From Bacteroidales bacterium (GTDB lineage: Bacteria; Bacteroidota; Bacteroidia; Bacteroidales; F082), in NCBI GenBank assembly GCA_017538795.1, contig JAFYIE010000040.1:1-41432 (forward strand): 41,432 nt of DNA, given 5' to 3'. The notes beneath the pieces are model-generated. The model ran no database searches and had not been told where the DNA came from. It saw only the letters and a list, made by a program, of their open reading frames with translations. This document shows, piece after piece, positions 17,001 to 25,116 of the stretch (position 1 is its first letter; the number at the start of each line of letters is the position of its first letter). A program made the position numbers and the translations under genes.

Positions 17001-17035
17001 CATTCCGAACCCCGAAGTGGAGAAATCTCCGTATT
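17001..17035 (+). repeat. Short interspersed repeat fragment (TCATTCCGA ... GGAGAAATCTCC)
   Basis: The sequence between the NYN stop and the left inverted repeat carries TGTCATTCCGA and then GGAGAAATCTCC. The same two blocks occur in the larger inverted element at 24052-24137. Such REP-like elements are scattered between genes. The rest of the 385-base gap is the left inverted repeat, the hairpin at 17239-17276 and the helicase promoter. Confidence 0.5.
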
Positions 17036-17068
17036 TTTTAATTATCGTCCTCTCGGGCTAATTTTCTT

Positions 17069-17170
17069 GATACTTTTTTCTTGACAAAATAGTATCCAAA
17101 AAGTCAAGACCCGAATTATCGGCCACCGCTGCCCCGCGATTCGGACCGTCTTACCGCACCGCGAAGCGAC
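17069..17170 (+). repeat. Left inverted-repeat element flanking the helicase
   Basis: Bases 17069-17144 are the reverse complement of the element at 20324-20512 (its 113-bp insert removed), with about 72 of 76 positions matching. The homology continues to the GCGAAGCGAC at 17161-17170. Inside it GATACT / AGTATC (17069-17074 with the copy near 17091) forms a hairpin; in the right copy that base pair is swapped but still paired. A GC-rich GGGGCTAAGCCCC hairpin follows at about 17175. Confidence 0.8.
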
Positions 17171-17238
17171 CTGGGGGCTAAGCCCCGATGGCAAAAATCA
17201 AGCTGCGTGGTTAAGAGAGAGTATTAGACCTTCGCATA

Positions 17239-17276
17239 AAAAAGCTTACAAATTTTAAAAAAAATGTGAGCTTTTT
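17239..17276 (+). terminator. Hairpin terminator candidate between NYN and helicase genes
   Basis: AAAAAGCTTACA pairs with TGTGAGCTTTTT (one G-T pair) around a 14-base AT-rich loop and ends in five T. It would stop transcripts from the NYN side. Confidence 0.55.
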
Positions 17277-17307
17277 GATTACTATTGATATTTTTTTATC
17301 AAAAATA

Positions 17308-17337
17308 TTGAAGTGTTCCAAAATGTTTGTAATTTTG
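17308..17337 (+). promoter_or_regulatory. Promoter of the helicase gene
   Basis: TTG at 17308-17310 and TAATTTTG at 17330-17337, 19 bases apart, fit the Bacteroidota -33/-7 arrangement; the ATG is at 17381. The helicase therefore has its own promoter inside the inverted-repeat unit. Confidence 0.55.
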
Positions 17338-17380
17338 TTGAGTAAAACAAAATAATTATATAACAGGTGATATCAGATCT

Positions 17381-20254
17381 ATGTTGTTTGTTGTAATAAG
17401 CTGTGTTATTTTGATAATTGGAGTCTATGCTATTATCGCAAGGCACAAGTATAGACGGAAAGTCAATAGTATTGCTGCACAAATAAAGACACTGTCGGAG
17501 TATCTTGATGAATTGTTTAAACCTGACAAGTGTATTAGACAAGAAGATATCGATGCTTTTTTAGAAAAAAATAAGATAGCAATAGATGCTGCTAAAGAAA
17601 TTTATCAAATTCCAAACCGATATAAGAATCTGCTACAATCCACTGGTATTGAAGAATTTAATATAAGAGTTAATGATGATAATCTTCAAGCGAGTTTAAG
17701 AGAAAATAATACTATTTTTGATGCAATAGAACAATTAAATAATCTATGCGAAGGGCCAATTAATAAATATAATGCTCTAGTGGCACCAGACCATTACTTT
17801 TCCTACTCAGAAATGGATACCTTTAAGGAGTCATTGTCTGAGATAGAATCATGTGAGAATCAAATATTCCCTAAATATTCAAAGTTTGTTACAAATAATT
17901 CGGTGAATACTCTATTAAATATCAAAAAGGATATTGATCGAATAAGATTGATTCATAATAAGGAATTTATAAGCAATGAGCTCGCCAAAAACGAACTGTA
18001 TTTTGATAATGTTTTAGGCAAATATCCTCTTGATTCTCAGCAAAGAGACTCAATTGTTAAGCTTGAAGATAATTGCTTGGTAATAGCAAGTGCTGGTAGC
18101 GGAAAAACATCGACTATATTAGGAAAAGCTAAATATCTGGTGGAAAAAAGAGGGATTGATCCTTCCAAGATACTTCTGATAACTTATACCAGAAAGGCGG
18201 CTAACGAGCTACATGAGCGTATGAAGATTGAAGGAATAACGTGTAGCACATTCCATGCGTTGGCATATCAAATAATAGCCCAAATAACAGGACAAGCACC
18301 GTCTATTTGTGATGCAGATTTGCCGCTTAATGTATTTAGAAACCTTATTCTAAACAATAAAGAGTTTTTACATGCTGTAAATAATTATATTATCAATCAG
18401 CAATCGCTGATGAAACTCGAACACGATTATAACGATGCTTTTTCATACTTTGAAGATAGAAAGAAGTATGGCATACAAGCACTATTTCCTGATGCTGACG
18501 GTAAACTTGTTTTTACTAGAAGTGAGGAAGAAAAGCGTCTAGTTTCAATCCTTACAAAATGGAGTATAACATTTAGATACGAGAATCCATATGAGGTAAA
18601 AACCACAACACCGGAAAAGAGACAATATAAGCCAGATTTTACTATATATTTCCAAGATGAAAAGGGAGAGTGGAAATGGATTTATCTGGAACATTTTGGC
18701 ATTGATTCATCAGGCAATGTGCCAATGTGGTTTGGAGAAGGAACTCGTGGCGGATGGAAAGCAGCCAATGAAAAGTATAACGAAGGTGTCGTGTGGAAGA
18801 GACAAACACATCAACGATATCGCACAACACTCATTGAGACAACAAGTGCTGACTTCAAAAATGGGTCGGTAGAAGCAAAGTTGCTAATGCAGTTGCGTCG
18901 TTGCGGAGTGCCAGTAAAAGAACGCACAGATCAAGAACTTTATGACCTTTTAGTAAAGCGCAATAGAAAACTTGAAAAATCGGTTTATACCTTACTACTT
19001 TCATTTATCACTCTCATGAAAGCGAATGAGAAAACCATCGACTTGCTTTTGGGCGATTTACTAATTAATAAAAATGATAGGAGTGAGAATATACTTACTA
19101 AGATAATACAACCATTCTATGAAGAATATCAGAGTGAACTGAACAAAAACTACGAGATAGATTTTACAGACGCTATTATTCAAGCTACTGAATTGTGCAG
19201 AGATGGTCTGTGGAGAGATTATGATTATATATTGGTTGATGAGTTTCAGGATATTTCAATTGACAGATATAAATTCCTTCAAGCATTGCGAAGTGATGAG
19301 CCTAAAACCAAATTATATTGCGTTGGTGATGACTGGCAGTCAATTTTCCGCTTTGCCGGTTCGGATATGTCGCTATTTTATGAGTTTGAGAAATATTTCG
19401 GTTATACAGAGCTTTGCAAGATAGAAACAACTTATCGTTTCCATCAGCCACTAATTGACAGGTCTTCAGAATTTATTATGAAGAACAAAGAGCAAAAAGC
19501 TAAAACCATCAAAACACCAAACGATGATATTTACAAGACATATTTGAGCTTTGAAAAATGTGAGAGTAATGATTATGGCGTTTTGAAAAAGGTTGGGGAA
19601 ATAGTTGGTAAAATACCTGCAAGCCAATCAGTTATCATAATTGGAAGATACAATTACGATGCTACATCAGTCGGATTTAATGGCAAAATCGACATAAAAG
19701 AAAGCAAGATCAGGGTTAATATTGCAGGTAGAGAAATACCATTCTTGTCTGTTCATTCCGCTAAAGGACTTGAAGCGGACAATGTTATTTTAATCAATTG
19801 TAATCAAGGAGCATATGGGTTCCCATCGCTTATTGAAGACGACCCGATTCTTGATTTCGTTTTGAGTAAGCGTGAAACCTATCCGTTTGCAGAGGAGCGT
19901 CGTTTATTCTATGTGGCAATGACAAGAGCCAGAATGCATATGTATGTGCTCTTCGATCAAGACAAACCATCTCCTTTTATTGGTGAGTTCTTACTTAAAG
20001 TCGAAAAAGGATCATATCTCTGTCCACGATGTCTGGAAGGTAAGGTAACTGTTGTAAAAGAAGGTACTACAACTAACAATGTCAAATACAGATGCTTTAC
20101 ATGCTCAAATAAAGAAGGAGGTTGTGATTTCTTTGAAACAAAATATGGAGATTTGACTCCTCCTGGTATTAAGATTACAGACAAAATGACCGCTCAAGAT
20201 GTTGAGAAATTGAGAGAGACTAGGAGAAGATTGGCAAATAACAGACAAAAGTAA
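17381..20254 (+). CDS. Membrane-anchored UvrD/Rep-like (helicase IV type) helicase with nuclease-like insert and zinc ribbon
   Basis: 957 residues. Residues 1-20 (MLFVVISCVILIIGVYAIIA) form one membrane segment, then about 190 helical residues. The superfamily 1 helicase core is intact: ASAGSGKT (Walker A, 236-243), TYTRKAANEL, DEFQD (Walker B, 620-624), VGDDWQSIFRFAGSD, TYRFHQPL, SVHSAKGLE, and VAMTRAR. Between motifs Ia and II is an insert with YKPDF (416-420), YLEHFG (435-440) and a TTLIETTSADF block, resembling the PD-(D/E)xK-like nuclease of helicase IV (HelD) relatives. The C-terminus has a zinc ribbon (Cys881, 884, 905, 908). It lies between 76-bp inverted repeats and is AT-rich. It is a candidate defence or mobile-element-linked enzyme acting on DNA near the membrane; the role is inferred. 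Confidence 0.9.
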   Translation: MLFVVISCVILIIGVYAIIARHKYRRKVNSIAAQIKTLSEYLDELFKPDKCIRQEDIDAFLEKNKIAIDAAKEIYQIPNRYKNLLQSTGIEEFNIRVNDDNLQASLRENNTIFDAIEQLNNLCEGPINKYNALVAPDHYFSYSEMDTFKESLSEIESCENQIFPKYSKFVTNNSVNTLLNIKKDIDRIRLIHNKEFISNELAKNELYFDNVLGKYPLDSQQRDSIVKLEDNCLVIASAGSGKTSTILGKAKYLVEKRGIDPSKILLITYTRKAANELHERMKIEGITCSTFHALAYQIIAQITGQAPSICDADLPLNVFRNLILNNKEFLHAVNNYIINQQSLMKLEHDYNDAFSYFEDRKKYGIQALFPDADGKLVFTRSEEEKRLVSILTKWSITFRYENPYEVKTTTPEKRQYKPDFTIYFQDEKGEWKWIYLEHFGIDSSGNVPMWFGEGTRGGWKAANEKYNEGVVWKRQTHQRYRTTLIETTSADFKNGSVEAKLLMQLRRCGVPVKERTDQELYDLLVKRNRKLEKSVYTLLLSFITLMKANEKTIDLLLGDLLINKNDRSENILTKIIQPFYEEYQSELNKNYEIDFTDAIIQATELCRDGLWRDYDYILVDEFQDISIDRYKFLQALRSDEPKTKLYCVGDDWQSIFRFAGSDMSLFYEFEKYFGYTELCKIETTYRFHQPLIDRSSEFIMKNKEQKAKTIKTPNDDIYKTYLSFEKCESNDYGVLKKVGEIVGKIPASQSVIIIGRYNYDATSVGFNGKIDIKESKIRVNIAGREIPFLSVHSAKGLEADNVILINCNQGAYGFPSLIEDDPILDFVLSKRETYPFAEERRLFYVAMTRARMHMYVLFDQDKPSPFIGEFLLKVEKGSYLCPRCLEGKVTVVKEGTTTNNVKYRCFTCSNKEGGCDFFETKYGDLTPPGIKITDKMTAQDVEKLRETRRRLANNRQK

Positions 20255-20297
20255 ACGATGCTGGAAATGTCTTGACTTTTCTTGGCTTTGCTCCCAC

Positions 20298-20512
20298 GTC
20301 GCTTCGCGGCGCGCGGGCCCGGCCCGAATCGCGGGGCAGCGGTGGCCAAAAAGCCGGGCTAAGGCGCTGATTCTCAAACGGGGCGCCTGGTCGTTTGCTT
20401 TCATCATAAAGCACTACCCGTGCTGAGAATCACAGCCTTAGCTCGGCTGCAGCGGGGGCCGATAATTCGGGCCTTGACTTTTTGGTTACTTTTTTGTCAA
20501 GAAAAAAGTAAC
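20298..20512 (-). repeat. Right inverted-repeat element, interrupted by a 113-bp insertion
   Basis: 20324-20347 plus 20461-20512 is the reverse complement of the left element (17069-17144), with about 4 mismatches in 76. The GTCGCTTCGC at 20298-20307 mirrors the left element's outer part. The terminal GTTACTTTTTT / AAAAAAGTAAC hairpin is near perfect here and could act as a two-way terminator. Together with the nested insertion this accounts for most of the 324-base gap after the helicase. Confidence 0.8.
20348..20460. mobile_element. MITE-like 113-bp insertion inside the right inverted repeat
   Basis: The left element reads straight through GGTGGCCGATAAT, whereas the right one has 113 extra bases at that point, with GGCC at 20344-20347 and again at 20457-20460 (target-duplication-like). 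The insert has long inverted arms: 20352-20376 and 20424-20448 match at about 22 of 25 positions. It has no open frame and so would depend on an enzyme encoded elsewhere. Confidence 0.6.
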
Positions 20513-20566
20513 ATAAATAATATTATTTCTAAAACTAATAATCTGTCCGAATTAGCAAAAAATCAC

Positions 20567-20574
20567 TATCTTTG
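20567..20574 (+). promoter_or_regulatory. -7 element (TATCTTTG) directly before the DUF1905 start
   Basis: TATCTTTG ends only 4 bases before the first ATG (20579), so the mRNA probably has almost no leader. Confidence 0.5.
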
Positions 20575-20578
20575 TGGC

Positions 20579-20842
20579 ATGGTTATGTTTGAATTTGACG
20601 CAATAATTCTTCAAAACGAAGATATGGACGCTGCCTACGTCGAGGTTCCGTTTGACATCAAGGCGATTTTCGGCAAAGGCCGACTTTTGGTTCATGCCAC
20701 CTTCGATGGCATGCCTTACGACGGCCAAATCGTGAAGATGGGAACGCCGTGCTACATCATCGGAGTTCGCAAAGACATCAGAAAACAAATTGGAAAAACC
20801 TTCGGCGATACGGTGAAGGTGACGTTTCGGGAGAGAAAATAA
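20579..20842 (+). CDS. DUF1905 family protein
   Basis: 87 residues ([31 protein letters not shown] onward), the complete DUF1905 domain: FEFDAIILQ, the acidic [11 protein letters not shown] strand, the [24 protein letters not shown] loop and the [24 protein letters not shown] end. The family is small, cytosolic and of unknown function, often near YdeI/OmpD-associated proteins. The start could also be the ATG at 20585. The longer open frame from 20420 runs through the repeat element and is rejected. It sits between the island and the carboxylase alpha gene. Confidence 0.85.
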   Translation: MVMFEFDAIILQNEDMDAAYVEVPFDIKAIFGKGRLLVHATFDGMPYDGQIVKMGTPCYIIGVRKDIRKQIGKTFGDTVKVTFRERK

Positions 20843-20879
20843 TCTTGTCAAATAATTTGCATCGTCAATATAATTTTTG

Positions 20880-20887
20880 TACTTTTG
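20880..20887 (+). promoter_or_regulatory. -7 element (TACTTTTG) for the carboxylase alpha operon
   Basis: TACTTTTGCAC, 17 bases before the ATG at 20904; it gives the second half of the acyl-CoA cluster its own promoter. Confidence 0.6.
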
Positions 20888-20903
20888 CACGGAATTATAT
20901 ACT

Positions 20904-22907
20904 ATGCCTTCGAAGAAGATTCATAAAGTGCTTATTGCAGGCCGCGGAGAGATTGCGGTGAGGGTGATGCGTACGCTTAAAAAGCTGAGTATCAACTCAG
21001 TAGCTATCTATGCCGACAACGACGCCGACACCCTGCACCGCCGTATGGCTGATGAAGCCAGACCTCTCGGCAACGGCCAACTTAAAGATACTTACCTCAA
21101 TATTCAGAAGATTATCGACGCAGCTTTGGATACTGGCGCCGACGCTATACATCCTGGCTACGGTTTTTTGTCGGAAAGTCCGGAACTTGCCGAAGCTTGC
21201 GCGAATAACAATATCATCTTCATCGGTCCTGATGCCGACACCATGCGCCTCATGGGTAACAAAATAGCTGCCCGCGAGTTTGCGAAATCGCACGGAATAC
21301 CAGTGACAACTGGCGTTACCGGCACTATGGACGACATCATGAAGCAAGCCGACAAGCTTCCGTATCCTGTGCTGATAAAAGCAGCGGCAGGCGGCGGTGG
21401 TAAAGGCATGCACATCGTCAGAAGTAAAGATGACCTTCGCGATGAGCTTGAAAAAGCATCTCGTGAAGCACAGAAATACTTCGGCGACGGCGAGGTCTAC
21501 GTCGAGAAATATGTCGAGAACCCACGCCATATCGAGGTGCAGGTGCTTGCCGACCATTATGGTAACGTGATTCATCTCTACGAACGCGAATGCTCAGTTC
21601 AACGCCGCTACCAGAAGATTATCGAAGAATCGCCGTCGCCGACTCTCACTCCAGAGAAACGCCATGCGATTTGCGAAACGGCTGTAAGTCTCTGTAAAGC
21701 AGTGGGTTACAAAAACGCTGGCACAGTGGAGTTTTTGGTCGATAAAGACCTCAACTTCTACTTCCTCGAGATGAACACCCGTATCCAGGTGGAGCATCCT
21801 GTCACTGAACAGCGCACAGGTATCGACATCGTCGAGGAGCAGATTCGCATCGCTCGTGGCAAGGAGATGGGCTGGACACAAGACATGATTCAGGACAAGG
21901 GGCACGCCATCGAATGCCGTGTGTACGCTGAGGATGCGGAGAATAACTTCCTCCCGGCTGCCGGCGAGGTAACTCTATATCACGAGCCTCAGATGCGCGG
22001 CGTGCGTATTGACAGCAGCATCGACGGTCCTTGCACCATCAGCGACAGCTACGACCCGATGATTGCCAAGTTGATATGCTTCGGCAAGACCCGCGAAGAA
22101 GCAATCGAGATAACTCGCAGGGCGTTGAAGGAATATATCGTTCAGACGGAGAAGACAAATATCCCCTATCTGCAAAGTATCATTGATAATCAAGATTTTA
22201 CAAATAATAAAATCGACACTTCATATTGCGGAAAGCATCAGGAGGAACTGGTCGAAACCATGCGGCAGACTCGCGAAAACATCAAGAAAGAAGATGTTGC
22301 AGCGCTGTTCCTCTTCCATGATTTCAACAACCGTCAGAATACTGCAAACGTTTGGAACTCAATAGGTTACTGGCGTTTCCAGATGTCGCTCAACGTCACC
22401 GTGATGGAGTCGCACAACGATTCCAACCCACAGACTATGAAGGTGCAGATCAACCGTCTTTCGAGCACTAACCTCGAGTGCGTTATCAACGGAAAGCCTT
22501 ATTCTGTAATGCTTTCGCAGAATGGCGAAGTCCAGAAGGTGATAATAAACGGCCGTACAGAGCCTGTGTTTGTGTCACAGACTCCGCATCACGACTACTG
22601 CGTGCATCTGCGCGGCTTGGATTTCATCTGCCATCGCGACGACCAGCTCAACGACATGAAAGATTATTCGCATACCGATGTGGTTGGCGACGACATGAAG
22701 TTCTTCTCGCCTATGCCAGGTAACGTGATGAAAATCAACGTGAAAGAAGGGGATGAGGTGCATTACGGCACTATTCTTTGCATTGTCGAAGCAATGAAGA
22801 TGGAGAACAATATTGTGGCAAAAGGCGATGCTAAAGTCTTGAAAATAAATGTCAAAGAGGGTGAAAAAGTGGATACGAAAACTGTTTTAATTGAACTTGG
22901 AATATGA
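20904..22907 (+). CDS. Biotin carboxylase/biotin carrier (alpha) subunit of an acyl-CoA carboxylase, MCC type
   Basis: 667 residues from MPSKKIHKVL; a TTG start nine codons upstream is rejected because it lies within the -7 element. Domains: biotin carboxylase N-terminal (AGRGEIAVRVMRTLKKL), ATP-grasp (KAAAGGGGKGMHIV), the MNTRIQVEHPVTEQ catalytic block, the biotin carboxylase C-terminal domain (HAIECRVYAEDAENNFLPAAG), a connecting domain, and a biotinyl carrier domain with EAMKM (biotin lysine near 632). It loads CO2 on biotin with ATP for transfer by the beta subunit at 13374-14981. The one-chain alpha architecture and that partner make methylcrotonyl-CoA carboxylase the best guess. Its stop overlaps the dehydrogenase ATG by 4 bases. 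Confidence 0.92.
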   Translation: MPSKKIHKVLIAGRGEIAVRVMRTLKKLSINSVAIYADNDADTLHRRMADEARPLGNGQLKDTYLNIQKIIDAALDTGADAIHPGYGFLSESPELAEACANNNIIFIGPDADTMRLMGNKIAAREFAKSHGIPVTTGVTGTMDDIMKQADKLPYPVLIKAAAGGGGKGMHIVRSKDDLRDELEKASREAQKYFGDGEVYVEKYVENPRHIEVQVLADHYGNVIHLYERECSVQRRYQKIIEESPSPTLTPEKRHAICETAVSLCKAVGYKNAGTVEFLVDKDLNFYFLEMNTRIQVEHPVTEQRTGIDIVEEQIRIARGKEMGWTQDMIQDKGHAIECRVYAEDAENNFLPAAGEVTLYHEPQMRGVRIDSSIDGPCTISDSYDPMIAKLICFGKTREEAIEITRRALKEYIVQTEKTNIPYLQSIIDNQDFTNNKIDTSYCGKHQEELVETMRQTRENIKKEDVAALFLFHDFNNRQNTANVWNSIGYWRFQMSLNVTVMESHNDSNPQTMKVQINRLSSTNLECVINGKPYSVMLSQNGEVQKVIINGRTEPVFVSQTPHHDYCVHLRGLDFICHRDDQLNDMKDYSHTDVVGDDMKFFSPMPGNVMKINVKEGDEVHYGTILCIVEAMKMENNIVAKGDAKVLKINVKEGEKVDTKTVLIELGI

Positions 22908-24046
22908 ATTTCGGATTGACAGAAAAACAAATTGAATTGCGCGCGAAAGTCCGCGATTTCGCTGAGAAAGAAGTGAAACCGGTGGCGGCGTTCAACGACG
23001 AGCACGAGAAATTCGACGTCGAGCTGACCAAGAAGATGGGAAAACTTGGACTTCTTGGCATGTGCGTGCCTCAGGAATACGGCGGACAAGGTCTCGACAC
23101 TTTGTCGTATATCATTGCCGTTGAGGAACTTGCACGCGTCGATGGCTCCACGGCAGCTACCATAGCGGCGGATAACTCATTGGGTATCGGCCCTATCAAG
23201 GAATACGGAACAAAAGAACAGAAAGAGAAATATCTCCCGAAACTCTGCAAAGACCATCTCTGGGGCTTCGGCTTGACTGAAGAGACGGCTGGCAGCGACT
23301 CGAGAGGAACAAAATCGACTGCAAAGAAAGTTGATAATCAATGGGTTGTCAACGGAACAAAGATATTCATCACCAACAGCGCCACGCCAATGACGTTGGG
23401 CAGCACCATCCAGGTTATCAGCGGCGAGAGCAACGGAAAGCCTGAGTTTACTGCTTTTCTCATCGAAAACGACATGCCTGGCTTCACTCAGCGTCCGATG
23501 GACCGCAAGATGATGTGGCGTGCCTCGAACACTGGTGAGTTGAAGTTCAACAACGTGAAGTTGGGCGATGAGAACATCCTCGGAAAACCAGGCGACGGCT
23601 CGCATATCATGCTGGCAACTTTGGACGGCGGACGTCTCTCCATCGGCGCTATGGGTCTCGGCTGCGCTCAGGGTGCCTTCGAGATGGCTCTCGAATATTC
23701 GAAGCAACGTGAGCAGTTTGGCAAGCCGGTGTGCAAGTTCCAGGCTGTCAGCTTCATGCTTGCCGAGATGGCGATGAAGATCGAGGCGGCACGCGAACTG
23801 CTTTACAAAGCCTGCCGCATGAAAGACGCTCATCTGCCTTACGGAAAACAAGCAGCGATGGCGAAACTCTACTGCTCACAGGTGGCTGCCGAGGTTTGCG
23901 ACAAAGCCGTCCAGGTGATGGGAGGCCACGGTCTGCTGAAGGACTTCAACATGGAACGCTTCTACCGCGACCAGCGCATCCTTCAAATCGGCGAAGGAAC
24001 GAGCGAAATCTTAAAATTAGTTATCTCAAGATATATCGGCTGTTGA
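22904..24046 (+). CDS. Short-chain (butyryl-CoA type) acyl-CoA dehydrogenase
   Basis: 380 residues, normal length. FAD enzyme that introduces or removes the alpha-beta double bond of acyl-CoA together with electron-transfer flavoprotein (not in the window). Motifs: WGFGLTEETAGSDSRG, FITNSATPMTL, REQFGKPVCKFQAV, VMGGHGLLKDFNMERFYRD, QIGEGTSEI. The catalytic base is at the classical C-terminal position, Glu364 in GEGTSE. At the site of the isovaleryl-CoA dehydrogenase base (LDLERL in that family) it has LDGGRL, with Gly243. It is therefore SCAD/butyryl-CoA type rather than isovaleryl-CoA dehydrogenase, although it sits translationally coupled to a methylcrotonyl-CoA-carboxylase-type subunit. 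Confidence 0.92.
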   Translation: MNFGLTEKQIELRAKVRDFAEKEVKPVAAFNDEHEKFDVELTKKMGKLGLLGMCVPQEYGGQGLDTLSYIIAVEELARVDGSTAATIAADNSLGIGPIKEYGTKEQKEKYLPKLCKDHLWGFGLTEETAGSDSRGTKSTAKKVDNQWVVNGTKIFITNSATPMTLGSTIQVISGESNGKPEFTAFLIENDMPGFTQRPMDRKMMWRASNTGELKFNNVKLGDENILGKPGDGSHIMLATLDGGRLSIGAMGLGCAQGAFEMALEYSKQREQFGKPVCKFQAVSFMLAEMAMKIEAARELLYKACRMKDAHLPYGKQAAMAKLYCSQVAAEVCDKAVQVMGGHGLLKDFNMERFYRDQRILQIGEGTSEILKLVISRYIGC

Positions 24047-24051
24047 TAGCC

Positions 24052-24137
24052 GGAGATTTCTCCATTCCGCTTCGCTTCAGTCGAAATGACGGCACTAAAC
24101 GTCATTCCGACCGACCGCAGGGAGCGGAGGAATCTCA
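24052..24137. repeat. Inverted pair of REP-like elements between acyl-CoA dehydrogenase and ptb
   Basis: GAGATTTCTCC ... TCGAAATGACG (from 24053) faces CGTCATTCCGAC ... GGAATCTC (24100-24137). The two halves are imperfect reverse complements and would make one long hairpin in the mRNA. Shorter relatives lie at 17001-17035 and, degraded, at 38711-38746. It may reduce read-through or stabilise upstream mRNA. Confidence 0.6.
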
Positions 24138-24192
24138 TAAAATAATAACGAAAACAATTGAATTAAATAAATAACAAAAAAAGTTAACGAAA

Positions 24193-25095
24193 ATGGAAAT
24201 CACCAAATTAAATCAAATGTTCGACGTGCTGAAAAGCCGTCCTAAAAAACGTCTCGTAGCAGCTTTTGCTATGGATGACCACACTGTTTGCGCTGTCAAC
24301 GACGCTGTCGACAACGGTCTTATCGACGCCACCCTCATCGGTGACCCTGCGCGTATCGCTGAGATCTGCAAGGCAGAGAAAATCGACATCAACAAGTTCA
24401 AAATCGTTGAGGAAAAAGACGATGTGAAGGCTGCTGCTTTAGCATGTGACCTCATCAACCGTGGCGAAGGCGACATCCTCATGAAGGGCCTTCTCCCGAC
24501 CGATAAATACATGCGCGCCATCCTCAACAAGGAACGCGGCCTCTGCCCACCAAACGTCACATTGGCACACGTCGCAGTGATCCAAAACCCTAACTACCAC
24601 AAGCTTCTCGTGGCATCTGACTGCGCTATCATCCCGTTGCCTGACCTCAAGCAGAAACAGACAATCTTGAAATATGTCACCACAGTGTCGAAGGCTCTCG
24701 GCGTGAAGACTCCGAAAGTCGCTCTCGTGACAGCTACCGAGCAGATGAGCGCCGGTATCCCGGCATGCGTCGACGCAGCTATCATCTCGAAGATGGCCGA
24801 CCGCGGTCAGATCAAGGGTTGCCTCGTCGAAGGTCCTATCTCTCTCGACCTCGCTTGCGACGCTGAGACAGCACAGATCAAAGGCATGAACAGCCCAGTG
24901 GCTGGCGACGCCGACTGCCTCGTGTTCCCTAACCTCGAAGCATCGAACGTGTTCTACAAATGCTGCTCGAAATTCGACAAAGCCGAAATCGGAGCAATGC
25001 TCATGGGCGCCAAGGTCCCTTGTGTCCTCTCATCACGCGGCGACACCTCGCTGACGAAGCTCTATTCAATCGCATTGGCAGCATTAATCGCATAA
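24193..25095 (+). CDS. ptb: Phosphate butyryltransferase
   Basis: 300 residues, full length. Transfers acyl groups from butyryl-CoA (or branched acyl-CoA) to phosphate, giving acyl phosphate. It has the PTA/PTB fold: KKRLVAAFAMDDHTVCAVNDAV, the GDILMKGLLPTDKYMRAILNKERGL block, LTHVAVI-like LAHVAVIQNPNYHKLLVASDCAI, and the PVAGDADCLVFPNLEASNVFYK block, which is diagnostic of the family. Butyrate kinase follows 21 bases downstream. Acid-resistant branched-chain substrates (isovaleryl-CoA, isobutyryl-CoA) are also known for the family, so the physiological acid is uncertain. Confidence 0.94.
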   Translation: MEITKLNQMFDVLKSRPKKRLVAAFAMDDHTVCAVNDAVDNGLIDATLIGDPARIAEICKAEKIDINKFKIVEEKDDVKAAALACDLINRGEGDILMKGLLPTDKYMRAILNKERGLCPPNVTLAHVAVIQNPNYHKLLVASDCAIIPLPDLKQKQTILKYVTTVSKALGVKTPKVALVTATEQMSAGIPACVDAAIISKMADRGQIKGCLVEGPISLDLACDAETAQIKGMNSPVAGDADCLVFPNLEASNVFYKCCSKFDKAEIGAMLMGAKVPCVLSSRGDTSLTKLYSIALAALIA

Positions 25096-25116
25096 ATAAC
25101 ATAAAACATAAAAATC

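Noticed and set aside
17041-20515. Transposon with its own transposase
   Set aside because: Inverted repeats are present, but the enclosed protein is a helicase; no transposase, integrase or resolvase motif was found anywhere in the window.
20420-20578. Long N-terminal extension of the DUF1905 protein
   Set aside because: The reading passes through the inserted hairpin and the repeat element, and the domain begins at 20579 or 20585.
22904-24046. Isovaleryl-CoA dehydrogenase
   Set aside because: The catalytic Glu is at the classical position (GEGTSE) and the isovaleryl-type base site reads LDGGRL, so the short-chain type is the better call.
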